Shown here one piece after another: positions 1 to 7,435 of a stretch of 64,000 nucleotides of DNA. Source of the stretch: Burkholderia cepacia ATCC 25416 (GTDB lineage Bacteria; Pseudomonadota; Gammaproteobacteria; Burkholderiales; Burkholderiaceae). Under the pieces are notes generated by a model that was not told where the DNA came from, did not search any database, and saw only the letters and a list, made by a program, of their open reading frames with translations. The stretch lies in NCBI RefSeq assembly GCF_001411495.1, contig NZ_CP012981.1, positions 2,914,001 to 2,978,000 on the forward strand. The letters are read 5' to 3'. Position 1 is the first letter of the stretch. Every line of letters begins with the position of its first letter. Both the position numbers and the translations under genes were made by a program.

Positions 1-700
1 TGATGATGTTGACAACCCCGCCGATCGCGTCCGAACCATACTGCGACACGGCGCCCGTCTTCACGATTTCGATCCGCTCGATATCGTTGAGCGGGATCGT
101 GTTGAGGTCGAAGAACGAGTCGACGCTGTTCGAGAAGAATGCGTAAGGTGCGACGCGCTGGCCGTCGACCATCACGAGCGTGTACTTCTCGGACAGGCCG
201 CGCAGCGCGATACCGGCCGCGCCGGCCGCGAAGTTGCCCGATTGCCCTTCACCCCAGCTGTTCGCCGAGTTGGCCGCCGCATCGCGCAGGAAGTCGGTGA
301 CGGTCACCGCGCCGCTGGCCTGGATTTCCTTCGGCGTGATCGTCTGCACCTGCTGGAAACCGGTCTTGTCGGCCTGCCGGATCAGCGAACCCGTCACTTC
401 GAAGCGCTTGATCTGCGCGACCTTGCCCTGCCCGTTCGCGCCGGATGCGGCGGGCGTGGCCTCCGTTGCCGCGCTCGCTGCCGCGTCGGGCGCCGCGGCG
501 CCCGTGGCAGCGGCGGCATCCGGCGTGCCGCCCGCCTGTGCAACGGTCACGGGCGCGCCGTTCGCGACCGCATCCGCGATCGCGACGGCGCCCGGCGCCG
601 GCTGGCTCTGGGCAAACGCCGGCGGCGCCAATGCCGCCGTCAGCGCCAGCTCCGCCCAGACTATCCTCTTGATGGCCAACGCCAAAACTCTCTGCTTCAT
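1..700 (-). CDS. TonB-dependent outer-membrane receptor, N-terminal part (cut by window edge)
   Basis: The 233 visible codons encode the start of an outer-membrane, ligand-gated channel powered by TonB. Residues 1-30 form a signal peptide ending in PPAFA. A long Ala-rich linker follows, then from about residue 95 a plug domain with the signatures FEVTGSLIR, GLSEKYTLVMVDGQRV, NDIERIEIVKTGAVSQYGSD and GGVVNII. The start ATG (698-700) has GAGAGGGAA just upstream. The gene lies on the same strand as, and downstream of, a complete TonB-ExbB-ExbD set, which probably energises it. The substrate is unknown because the barrel is outside the window; the linker-plus-plug style resembles receptors for plant- or carbohydrate-derived compounds as much as siderophore receptors. 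Confidence 0.9.
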   Translation of the reverse strand, partial: MKQRVLALAIKRIVWAELALTAALAPPAFAQSQPAPGAVAIADAVANGAPVTVAQAGGTPDAAAATGAAAPDAAASAATEATPAASGANGQGKVAQIKRFEVTGSLIRQADKTGFQQVQTITPKEIQASGAVTVTDFLRDAAANSANSWGEGQSGNFAAGAAGIALRGLSEKYTLVMVDGQRVAPYAFFSNSVDSFFDLNTIPLNDIERIEIVKTGAVSQYGSDAIGGVVNII

Positions 701-1016
701 CTTGTTCCCTCTCGCTCGTAGTAAGACCCCACCTGCTGCGCGCCGGAACCTTGTGAATTCCTTGCGCGTCCTGGGTGCCCGTGTAACGGAACCCGCGATT
801 GCCACGCCTTCGATTGCCACGTTTTCTACCGCCACGACTCGAACGGCACGGCTTCGGGGCACCAGCACCATTCAGCATCACCGTCGTTTTCTATTTTGAT
901 TCGCCATACTAAACACCTACATTGAGCGCATTACTTGCTTCCTGCCGATTCGACCGGCATCCGCTACCGATCGGGTACCTCTCCTTTCTGACGGCCCGCC
1001 GTACCGGCCGCCCTTG
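701..1016. other. Intergenic region between receptor gene and XRE-cupin regulator
   Basis: About 316 bases with no convincing coding sequence. It should hold the promoter of the receptor gene on the minus strand. The stretch 880-950 is more AT-rich than its surroundings and suits a promoter. I see no clear Fur box or other operator. Confidence 0.5.
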
Positions 1017-1592
1017 CTAGAACAGCCTGGGCGTGCCGACCCAGACGATCACCGCCTCTTCGTCGGCGGTGTTGCGCCACGCATGCGGCATCGTCGATTC
1101 GTAATGCGCGGTATCGCCCTCGTTCAGCGTGAACGTGCAATCCTCGAGCGTCAGCGCCACCTGCCCGCGCAACACATAGACGAACTCCTCGCCCGCGTGC
1201 GTCGTCATCTCGGACGACAACTGCCCCGCCGGCATCCTGACGAGGATCGCGTCGAGCTTGCGGCCGTCCACCAGATTCGTCAGCCGGGCGAACCGGCTGG
1301 CCGAGTTGGTGAACTGGAAATACTGCAGCGCATTGCCGCGGCATACCGAGCGCGCCTCCGTCGGCGTGTCGATGAAGTACTGCATCGTCACGCCCAGCGC
1401 CTTTGCGATCCGGACCAGCGACGTGATCGACGGCGTCGCCCGCCCACGCTCGACCTGCGACAGGAACGGCTTCGAAATGCCGGCGATCGTCGACGTTTCG
1501 TCGAGTGTGAGTTTCAGGCGCTGGCGCAGCGCCCGGATCTTGTTGCCTAGCGACACGGCGACGAGCACCGACTCATCAGGGGGCAAAACCAT
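1017..1592 (-). CDS. XRE-family regulator with C-terminal cupin domain
   Basis: A 191-residue DNA-binding regulator with a helix-turn-helix at about residues 12-68 (GISKPFLSQVERGRATPSI) and a cupin domain at about 115-190 (HAGEEFVYVLRG, LNEGDTAHYESTMPHAW), the architecture of PuuR-like and many amino-acid or polyamine-responsive repressors. The cupin presumably binds a small ligand. I chose the ATG at 1590-1592 because the helix-turn-helix begins shortly after it; the frame stays open to 1859, but the extra residues are low-complexity and look non-coding. It lies between the TonB energy genes and the receptor on the same strand, so it may control the receptor. The ligand cannot be read from sequence. 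Confidence 0.85.
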   Translation of the reverse strand: MVLPPDESVLVAVSLGNKIRALRQRLKLTLDETSTIAGISKPFLSQVERGRATPSITSLVRIAKALGVTMQYFIDTPTEARSVCRGNALQYFQFTNSASRFARLTNLVDGRKLDAILVRMPAGQLSSEMTTHAGEEFVYVLRGQVALTLEDCTFTLNEGDTAHYESTMPHAWRNTADEEAVIVWVGTPRLF

Positions 1593-1907
1593 GGAAAGAC
1601 GGACCCTCGCAGTCGAAATCGGTTTGATGTCGTCAAGCCTCGACCGATGCCATGACGCGACCGGCCCGGCGCGATACCCGACTGCACGCTGTCGCGGCGT
1701 GCACGCCACGCGTGGTGCGGCACGGCACCCGCATCGCTCGGCCGTGCCGATCCCGCACATTTCATTCGGCTTACTAATCAACAAGGCTACCCCTTTTCCC
1801 TCGGCTGACCTGCCCTCATGCATCGGTGCCGTCTGATCGGCGCACCGATTTCCGCTCACCGACCACGCCCGCTCCCGCGCCGCGGGCCGTCGTGCCCGTG
1901 CGTTGCG
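1593..1907. other. Intergenic region upstream of the XRE-cupin regulator
   Basis: About 315 bases. The regulator's frame stays open here to 1859 but encodes Arg/Cys/His-rich sequence without family character, so I treat it as the regulator's promoter region. I see no hairpin terminator for the TPR gene that ends at 1908. Confidence 0.45.
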
Positions 1908-3098
1908 TTAGCGGGATGCCACCACGGTCCAGAGCCGTGCGAGGTCGGCGGAACCGTCGGTGCCCTTGACCGTGCGCAGCACCTGGACCGCACGCGCCTT
2001 CTGACCGGCCACGTAATACGCCTCGCCGAGCCGCAGTCGCGCCGCGTCCGGATGCTCGAGCCCGCCCTTCGCGATCGCCTGCTCCATCATCGGCAGGCCC
2101 TGCTGCGCCTTGCCTGCGAAGACGAGGTTCATACCCGCGTCGATCGGCGCAGCCGGCGTCGCGGCTTCCCCGCCCGATTGCGCGCGCTTTGCCGCGAGCG
2201 CCTGCAGCCGCTTCTCGCGATCCGCCTGTGCGTCCTTGCCGAGTACGCCGGACGCGAACCCCTGGTCGATCACCTGCTTGCCTTCGGCGGGCGACCCTGC
2301 CACCAGCGCAAGTTGCGTCATCTCCATGTACGCGTCGGCTGTCGCGAGCGAGCCCGTCGCCCGGCGCAACCGGTAGATGTCGAGATCGAGTGACGGCAGA
2401 TACCCCGGGTTGCCGCGAATCGCCGTGACCATTTCGTCCCAGTACGCGGGGCTCGGGTGGTAAGCCACCAGCAGCCCGAGCGCACCGCGATACGCGTTGC
2501 CGTCCTTCACTTTCTGCGCGCAGGTCGCAAGCATCTGCAACTGCCCTTCATCCGGCGCGTGTCCGCCGTTCGCCTGCGCGTCGGTGCTCGCTTTCAACTG
2601 GCTCACGAGCGGTGTGCAATCGTTTGACAGGTAGTACGACTGCGTGAGCAGCGTGCGCATTTCCGGATCGGATCCGCCTGCCTTCAGGTAGCGCTGTGCA
2701 ATCCGGATCGCCAGCGGGTAGTTCTTCTGCTGGAAGTAGATGCCGGCCAGTGCCGCCGTGGTCCGCTGCTCGTCCTCGCCCGACAGCCGCCCCGAGTTCA
2801 GCACGGCCTCGTAGGCCTGCGCGGCCGTGCTCAAGTCGCCTGCCGCCATCGCGGCCGCGCCGCGCATCTCCTCCACCATGTAGGTTTCGTACGGCGTCCG
2901 GTTCGGCACGGCCGCCGCCTGGGCGATCTTGCCCAGTGCATCGCGATACTTGTGCGCCCGGTACAGGTCCTGTGCGGCCGCCAATGGCTTTGCCACGTCC
3001 GGCCGCAGCGCGTCCGCCGGTAATGCCGGGCGTCCGAGCAAGCCTGCCGCGCCGAGCGCCGCCACCGCCATCATCCGTTTCCATCGTCGCTGGTTCAT
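1908..3098 (-). CDS. TPR-repeat protein of the TonB/ExbBD cluster
   Basis: A 396-residue exported protein. The N-terminus (MNQRRWKRMMAVAALGAAGL) is a signal peptide or anchor. Helical repeats of TPR type follow: residues 40-150 (DLYRAHKYRDALGKIAQAA, AQAYEAVLNSG, AGIYFQQKNYPLAIRIAQRY) and 330-390 (GMNLVFAGKAQQGLPMMEQA, LRLGEAYYVAGQKARAVQVL). It starts 16 bases after exbD1 and is very likely translated from the same mRNA. TPR partners recur in exbB-exbD-exbD clusters of proteobacteria, so a periplasmic accessory role in the energy-transducing complex is likely but inferred. Confidence 0.8.
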   Translation of the reverse strand: MNQRRWKRMMAVAALGAAGLLGRPALPADALRPDVAKPLAAAQDLYRAHKYRDALGKIAQAAAVPNRTPYETYMVEEMRGAAAMAAGDLSTAAQAYEAVLNSGRLSGEDEQRTTAALAGIYFQQKNYPLAIRIAQRYLKAGGSDPEMRTLLTQSYYLSNDCTPLVSQLKASTDAQANGGHAPDEGQLQMLATCAQKVKDGNAYRGALGLLVAYHPSPAYWDEMVTAIRGNPGYLPSLDLDIYRLRRATGSLATADAYMEMTQLALVAGSPAEGKQVIDQGFASGVLGKDAQADREKRLQALAAKRAQSGGEAATPAAPIDAGMNLVFAGKAQQGLPMMEQAIAKGGLEHPDAARLRLGEAYYVAGQKARAVQVLRTVKGTDGSADLARLWTVVASR

Positions 3099-3114
3099 CG
3101 GCTCGTCCGTGTCG

Positions 3115-3546
3115 TCATTGCATGAACTGTTCGTTACCGATCAGGCCGATCTTGGTCGCGCCCACGCGTTGCGCGGACGCGAGCACGGCGGCCACGTCCT
3201 TGTACGGCACCAGCTTGTTGGGGCGCAGGTGGATTTCCGCCTGCACGGGTTCCGCCGCCACCTGGGTCAGTTTCGCCTCGAGCGCCGTGCGGTCCGGCAC
3301 CGGTGCGCCGTTCCACGTCGTCGTGCCGTCGAAATCGATGTCGATCTGCACGATTTCCGGCGGCGTGGCCAGCGGCGGCGGGTTACCCACCGGCAGGTCC
3401 ATCTTCACCGAATGCATCTGAATCGGGATCGTGATGATCAGCATGATCAGCAACACCAGCATCACATCGATCAGCGGCGTGGTGTTGATATCGACCATCA
3501 CTTCCGGTTCGGCATTGCTTCCGCCCGAAGGCACATTCATTCCCAT
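3115..3546 (-). CDS. exbD: ExbD-type biopolymer transport protein (second copy of a tandem pair)
   Basis: A 143-residue ExbD/TolR protein. A short cytoplasmic N-terminus leads into one membrane helix at about 18-42, preceded by the signature DINTTPLIDVMLVLL with the conserved aspartate that handles protons in the ExbB-ExbD motor. The rest is periplasmic. The ATG at 3544-3546 has AGGAG eight bases upstream. Its RBS sits immediately downstream, in mRNA sense, of the 49-bp hairpin array at 3561-3839, so the array forms the leader between the two exbD genes. Its sequence differs clearly from the neighbouring ExbD, so the pair is not a recent duplication. Confidence 0.93.
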   Translation of the reverse strand: MGMNVPSGGSNAEPEVMVDINTTPLIDVMLVLLIMLIITIPIQMHSVKMDLPVGNPPPLATPPEIVQIDIDFDGTTTWNGAPVPDRTALEAKLTQVAAEPVQAEIHLRPNKLVPYKDVAAVLASAQRVGATKIGLIGNEQFMQ

Positions 3547-3560
3547 CGTCGACTCCTGTC

Positions 3561-3839
3561 GATCAGCGTTAGTGCTTTAGCACTTACGCTGATCCCATGC
3601 TTCGCGGTCGATCAGCGTTGGTGCTTTAGCACTTACGCTGATCCCATGCTTCGCGGTCGATCAGCGTTGGTGCTTTAGCACTTACGCTGATCCCATGCTT
3701 CGCGGTCGATCAGCGTTGGTGCTTTAGCGCCTACGCCGCCCTCATGCTTCGCAATCAATCAGCATTAATGCTTCAGCACCTACGCCGACCCCATGCCCCA
3801 AGGCCGACCAGCGTCAGTGCATCACCCCCAACCGCCAGC
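3561..3839 (-). repeat. Array of six tandem 49-bp hairpin units (locus 1)
   Basis: Units begin at 3561, 3610, 3659, 3708, 3757 and 3806, exactly 49 bases apart. On the plus strand each is a 34-base imperfect palindrome (arms GATCAGCGT and ACGCTGATC, inner arms AGTGC and GCACT, a T-T mismatch between arm segments, loop of a few bases) followed by a 15-base linker CCATGCTTCGCGGTC. Units 1-4 are almost identical, while unit 5 and especially unit 6 are degenerate. The array fills most of the 323-base gap between exbD2 (upstream) and exbD1. In mRNA sense it ends at GATCGACAGGAG, which contains the exbD1 ribosome-binding site. Confidence 0.93.
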
Positions 3840-3869
3840 CCGCCATCTCACCAAGATTCCCGTCCACGA

Positions 3870-4292
3870 CTAGCCGCCGCGCGCGGGCGACTCCGTAATG
3901 AACGACAGTTTCGCAATCCCCGCGCGCTCGCACATCGTGACCACCCGGCCGATGAACTCGTAACGCGTGTTCTGGTCGCCGCGCACGTGGACGCTCGGCT
4001 GCGGCTGCTGCTGCGACACGTCCTTCAGCTTCGCGAGCAGTGTCTGCGCATCCACCAGCTGTTCGCCCCAGAAGAAGTCGCCATCGCGGTTCACCGCGAT
4101 CTCGATGCTCTTCGGCGTCGTCTGCAGCGGTTGCACCGTCTCCTTCGGCAACTGAAGCTGGATCGTGTGCGTCACGACCGGGATCGTGATCAGGAAGATG
4201 ATCAGCAACACCAGCATCACGTCGACGAGCGGCGTCGTGTTGATGTTGGCGATCACCTCGTCGCTATCGTCCTGCCCGACGTTCATGGCCAT
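3870..4292 (-). CDS. exbD: ExbD-type biopolymer transport protein (first copy of a tandem pair)
   Basis: A 140-residue ExbD/TolR protein with the signature NINTTPLVDVMLVLLI at the start of a single membrane helix (about 17-40) and a periplasmic domain ending FITESPARGG. The motif aspartate of the proton path is present. I placed the start at the ATG at 4290-4292 (MAMNVGQDD); the second ATG two codons later is equally possible. It begins 20 bases after exbB, so the two are surely co-transcribed. A second, divergent exbD follows beyond a hairpin-repeat spacer. Xanthomonas has a comparable exbB-exbD1-exbD2 arrangement, where the second ExbD has a specialised role. Confidence 0.93.
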   Translation of the reverse strand: MAMNVGQDDSDEVIANINTTPLVDVMLVLLIIFLITIPVVTHTIQLQLPKETVQPLQTTPKSIEIAVNRDGDFFWGEQLVDAQTLLAKLKDVSQQQPQPSVHVRGDQNTRYEFIGRVVTMCERAGIAKLSFITESPARGG

Positions 4293-4312
4293 CGCGCGTC
4301 TCCGTCGGCCGG

Positions 4313-5230
4313 TCAGTTCGCGAGCGACGCCGCGGCCGGCGACGAGGACGCCGCGCGTACCGGGCGCCGATTGCCGGCCAGCAGCACCGTGTGCAGTTGC
4401 GCGCCGAAGTTGCGAACCCGCTCCATCACCGACTTGTTGCGCCGGACCAGGAAGTTGTAGCCGAGCACCGCGGGCACCGCGACGGCGAGGCCGATCGCGG
4501 TCATGATGAGCGCCTCGCCCACCGGGCCCGCGACCTTGTCGATCGACGCCTGGCCTGCGATGCCGATGGCGGTCAGCGCGTGATAAATCCCCCAGACCGT
4601 GCCGAACAGCCCGACGAACGGCGCCGTGGAGCCCACCGTGGCCAGGAATGCGAGCCCGTCCTGCATCCGGTTCGACACGTTCGTGATCGAGCGCTCGACC
4701 GATACGTCGATCCACGTGTTGCGGTCCACGGCTTCCAGCAGCGCATCTTCATGATGCTCGCCGGCCTCGATCGCCGTTTCGGCGATGAACCGGAACGGTG
4801 ACGCCTCGTCGAGGAGCTTGGCGCCCTCGGCCAGCGACGGTGCGGACCAGAGCTGCGCATCTGCCAGTTTCGCGCGGCGGTTGGCGCGCAACTGTTCCAG
4901 GAACTTCGTGATCATGATGTACCAGCTCCCCATCGACATGATCACCAGCAGGATCAGCACGAAACGGGCGACGAAGTCGCCGTTCTTCCATAGCGCGCCG
5001 AGCCCGTACGGGTTCTCGACCGCTTCCGTCGTGGCCGGCGCGGGCGGCGGAGCCGGTTCGGCGGCGGCCGGAGCCGTGGCCGGTGCGGCTGACGGCGCCG
5101 CGGCCTGTGCCGCCGTGCCGGCCGCGCCGCTTGCCTGCGCATGGGCGAGCTGCGGCGCAACGAACCCGTCGACTGCGACGACGGACATCAGGATGCTTGC
5201 CGCCAACGCGGCCAGTGAACGCTTCGTCAT
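4313..5230 (-). CDS. exbB: ExbB-type proton channel protein (MotA/TolQ/ExbB family)
   Basis: A 305-residue protein. A signal-like segment at 1-31 ends in LAHAQA, followed by an Ala/Pro-rich periplasmic stretch with long runs of A, P and E. Three membrane helices lie at about 83-103, 195-220 and 240-265; the sequence TVGSTAPFVGLFGTVWGIYH carries the family signature. It forms the proton-conducting ring around ExbD and drives TonB. The N-terminal extension before the first helix is typical of beta- and gammaproteobacterial ExbB. The start ATG (5228-5230) has GGAGTGGGGT upstream. It lies between tonB and exbD2 on one strand. Confidence 0.95.
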   Translation of the reverse strand: MTKRSLAALAASILMSVVAVDGFVAPQLAHAQASGAAGTAAQAAAPSAAPATAPAAAEPAPPPAPATTEAVENPYGLGALWKNGDFVARFVLILLVIMSMGSWYIMITKFLEQLRANRRAKLADAQLWSAPSLAEGAKLLDEASPFRFIAETAIEAGEHHEDALLEAVDRNTWIDVSVERSITNVSNRMQDGLAFLATVGSTAPFVGLFGTVWGIYHALTAIGIAGQASIDKVAGPVGEALIMTAIGLAVAVPAVLGYNFLVRRNKSVMERVRNFGAQLHTVLLAGNRRPVRAASSSPAAASLAN

Positions 5231-5316
5231 ACCCCACTCCAGTTATTTCGGTGAACTTAATACGGCAGTTCGTGATGGTTTTTCCCGACCCGGTTCGCGC
5301 CGGGCCGCCCACTGCA

Positions 5317-6024
5317 TCAATTCAGATTGAACGAGAACGGTACCTGGACCCGCACCGACTGGCCCTGCGCGACGCACTTGAATCGTTTTACGGTGTTGTA
5401 GGCAGCGCGATCGAGGACCGGATCTGCCGACTGCGCCACGCGCTCGTTCGTGATGTTCCCTTCCGCATCCACGACGAATTCGATCGTTACGTCACCCGTG
5501 ATGTTGTTTTCCTGCGCTTCCTTCGGATACTGGATCGACGCGCGAAGCGCGTCCGAATTCGGGCAGACGACACCCACGTCATGGCTGACGGGCTTGGCCG
5601 GCGCCGGGGGCGCCACGACCGGTGCCTGCACGGCCGGCGCGGAGGGTACCGGGGCCGACTGGTGCGTGATCGTCGCCTGCGGCGGCGCCTGCACCGGCAC
5701 TTCCGGCGGCGGGACGAACGGGGGCGGCGGCGGCGCGAACTTCGGCGGCGGGAGTTTGACCACGGGCATCGGCGGTGGCGGCGGCGGCTTGACCGGCTCG
5801 ATGATGCGGGTTTCGATCGGGTGCTGGATCACCTGCACGACTTTCGTCGCCAGGCCGTTGAGCAACGCGTAGATCAGCACTGCATGCAGCACCAGGACGA
5901 TTCCGACGCCGCCGAACCGGCGTACCGGATTCTGTTGCTTCTTGCCGAACTCTCGCGGACGGCCCAGCGTAGCCAGTCCGCTGTTCGACGTAACCAGACT
6001 TTCTTCGACTTTCATGCCCACCAT
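5317..6024 (-). CDS. tonB: TonB energy-transducing protein
   Basis: A 235-residue periplasm-spanning protein. The membrane anchor is at about residues 33-55 (GIVLVLHAVLIYALLN). A proline-rich rigid spacer runs from about 68 to 150, with PPPPPPMP and repeated PPP blocks. The C-terminal TonB fold contains YPKEAQE, GDVTIEFVVDAEGNI and DRAAYNTVKRFKC. It contacts the TonB box of outer-membrane receptors and transmits the proton-motive force. I chose the ATG at 6022-6024, preceded by GGGGGATGG; the frame is open to 6096, and an ATG at 6015 is also possible. It is the first gene of the tonB-exbB-exbD-exbD-TPR run. Confidence 0.93.
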   Translation of the reverse strand: MVGMKVEESLVTSNSGLATLGRPREFGKKQQNPVRRFGGVGIVLVLHAVLIYALLNGLATKVVQVIQHPIETRIIEPVKPPPPPPMPVVKLPPPKFAPPPPPFVPPPEVPVQAPPQATITHQSAPVPSAPAVQAPVVAPPAPAKPVSHDVGVVCPNSDALRASIQYPKEAQENNITGDVTIEFVVDAEGNITNERVAQSADPVLDRAAYNTVKRFKCVAQGQSVRVQVPFSFNLN

Positions 6025-6849
6025 CCATCCCCCAAGCGATTCGCCCAGTTTCGGATTGCTGCCGGCGGCGAAACCAGGTCGGCATCGCCATCGCATCTAC
6101 CCGAACATTTCATTTCAAATTCAATTTGCAATCCGAATTGAAAGAATTGCATTCGAATTCCAATACACTCTTTTTCAAGGAATCGTTCCGGCCGGCGCGG
6201 CCCGGTGTTGCACCGGAAAACCACGCGCCTGCACGTTCAGGCAATTGTCAGCTGAGCGGGCGGCGCCGCATGTTTCGTATGACGATTCGCCGTTCGTTAC
6301 GCGGTGATGTCATTGGCGCCGTTCACTTGGGTGCAGAAGATAGCAAGGAAAAAATTTTGCCGTCAAACTTTATTTGATACCCGAATACAAAGTTTGGAGG
6401 GGATATTCAAATAATATTCCGGTAAGCACAAATACAACTTTTATTATTAATTTGGTAATTGAATTGTATGGGTATATGCGAAAACGGATATTGATCCGCT
6501 TCAACATAAATATCGGCATATCTCCTGCATAGCACCAAAAAAGGGCATTCGGAAAGTAACCTCGAGGATGCATCCCCCGCCTCGTCATCGCCCGCATGTC
6601 GACGGACATGCCAGTCGACCGCCTCGAACTGGCCGGGATCGTTTCCTCAAGGACGGCGCACCGGAGATGTCGAACCAGAGGTACCAGAACAGTTAATCTG
6701 GAATGCGACTTAAATTAAGGATTGGTCGGCCGCCGTAAATACGCCGCCAAAAAATTCGGATGGCGAATTAACTATCCGACGGCCATCCCGCTGACAAGAC
6801 CTGCAACCCTGTCACACTCGCACCGACAAATGCCCGTGCACCGCAAGCG
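6025..6849. other. 825-base non-coding region with an AT-rich core
   Basis: The part next to tonB (about 6100-6175) is AT-rich with repeated AATTG/GAATT words and is the probable tonB promoter; I could not match a convincing Fur box. From about 6300 to 6720 base composition drops far below the genome norm (runs such as ATTATTAATTTGG). Short open frames here, for example 6370-6609 on the minus strand, lack ribosome-binding sites and family features. The stretch may be a remnant of transferred DNA or a large regulatory region. Confidence 0.5.
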
Positions 6850-7335
6850 TCAGGACTGCATGCCCTGCATCTTGTGCGAGAAATGCGCACGCTCGGCCGT
6901 CTCCATCAGCGTCAGGAATTCATCCTGCATCATGTGGATCAGTGCTTCGTGGTCGCCGGCCTCGAAATAGACTTCCGGCTGCTGTGCGAGTCGTTCCTCG
7001 AGAAACGTCTTCATGCCGTACGCCATGCAGACCGGCGGCAGCGCACCCATGTCGCAATCCTTGAACAGCTCGCGCAGTTCGACCTCGCGGGCGAGCACGA
7101 GATGGCGTCCCGTCTTCACCCAGAGATCCGACAGGCGCACGGCGTGCGTGGTCGGCAATACGGCTGCGACGTAGCCTTCGTCGTCTTCGAGGAGCACGGT
7201 TTTCGCGAGGCGATCGCCGGGGATATGCGCGGCGGCGGCCGTCTCCATGCTCGTATGGCTATAGGGGTGGTACACCACTTCGTACCGCGATGACTTCTGG
7301 CGCAGGCAATCCTGCAGGGTGGCTGATACTGGCAT
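6850..7335 (-). CDS. YbaK/ProX-type aminoacyl-tRNA deacylase
   Basis: A 161-residue single-domain protein of the YbaK/EbsC superfamily, whose members hydrolyse mischarged tRNAs (for example Cys-tRNA-Pro or Ala-tRNA-Pro) in trans. Family features seen are the N-terminal YEVVYHPYSHTSMETA segment, the central GDRLAKTVLLEDDEGYVAAVLP strand with the substrate-site lysine, and GALPPVCMAYGMKTFLEE (the GxxxP loop). Which tRNA it edits cannot be told from sequence; the histidine-rich N-terminus is typical of a subgroup without assigned specificity. It is monocistronic on the minus strand, between the AT-rich gap and cysteine synthase. Confidence 0.85.
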   Translation of the reverse strand: MPVSATLQDCLRQKSSRYEVVYHPYSHTSMETAAAAHIPGDRLAKTVLLEDDEGYVAAVLPTTHAVRLSDLWVKTGRHLVLAREVELRELFKDCDMGALPPVCMAYGMKTFLEERLAQQPEVYFEAGDHEALIHMMQDEFLTLMETAERAHFSHKMQGMQS

Positions 7336-7435
7336 GGCACACCTCGTCTGGGCGAATCGGGCGAACGGCGTTCGCTCCGGATTTGTTCAGCATAGGTCGC
7401 ATTCGAGTCAATGGAAACGCCGCCTCACCCCTTCC

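Noticed and set aside
180..899. Plus-strand frame of 239 residues over the receptor gene
   Set aside because: It is antisense to a convincing TonB receptor N-terminus with signal peptide and plug motifs; its composition (Ala/Pro-rich) is a shadow of high GC.
3561..3839. CRISPR-like array
   Set aside because: The period is 49 bases, but the 'spacers' of 15 bases are identical to each other and the 'repeats' are palindromes; there are no cas genes. This is a hairpin repeat, not a CRISPR array.
6025..6180. Fur box upstream of tonB
   Set aside because: AT-rich AATTG/GAATT words are present, but I could not line up the three hexamers of a Fur site with confidence.
6370..6609. 79-residue minus-strand frame in the AT-rich gap
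   Set aside because: No ribosome-binding site, no family pattern and atypical composition. It may be by chance in an AT-rich region.
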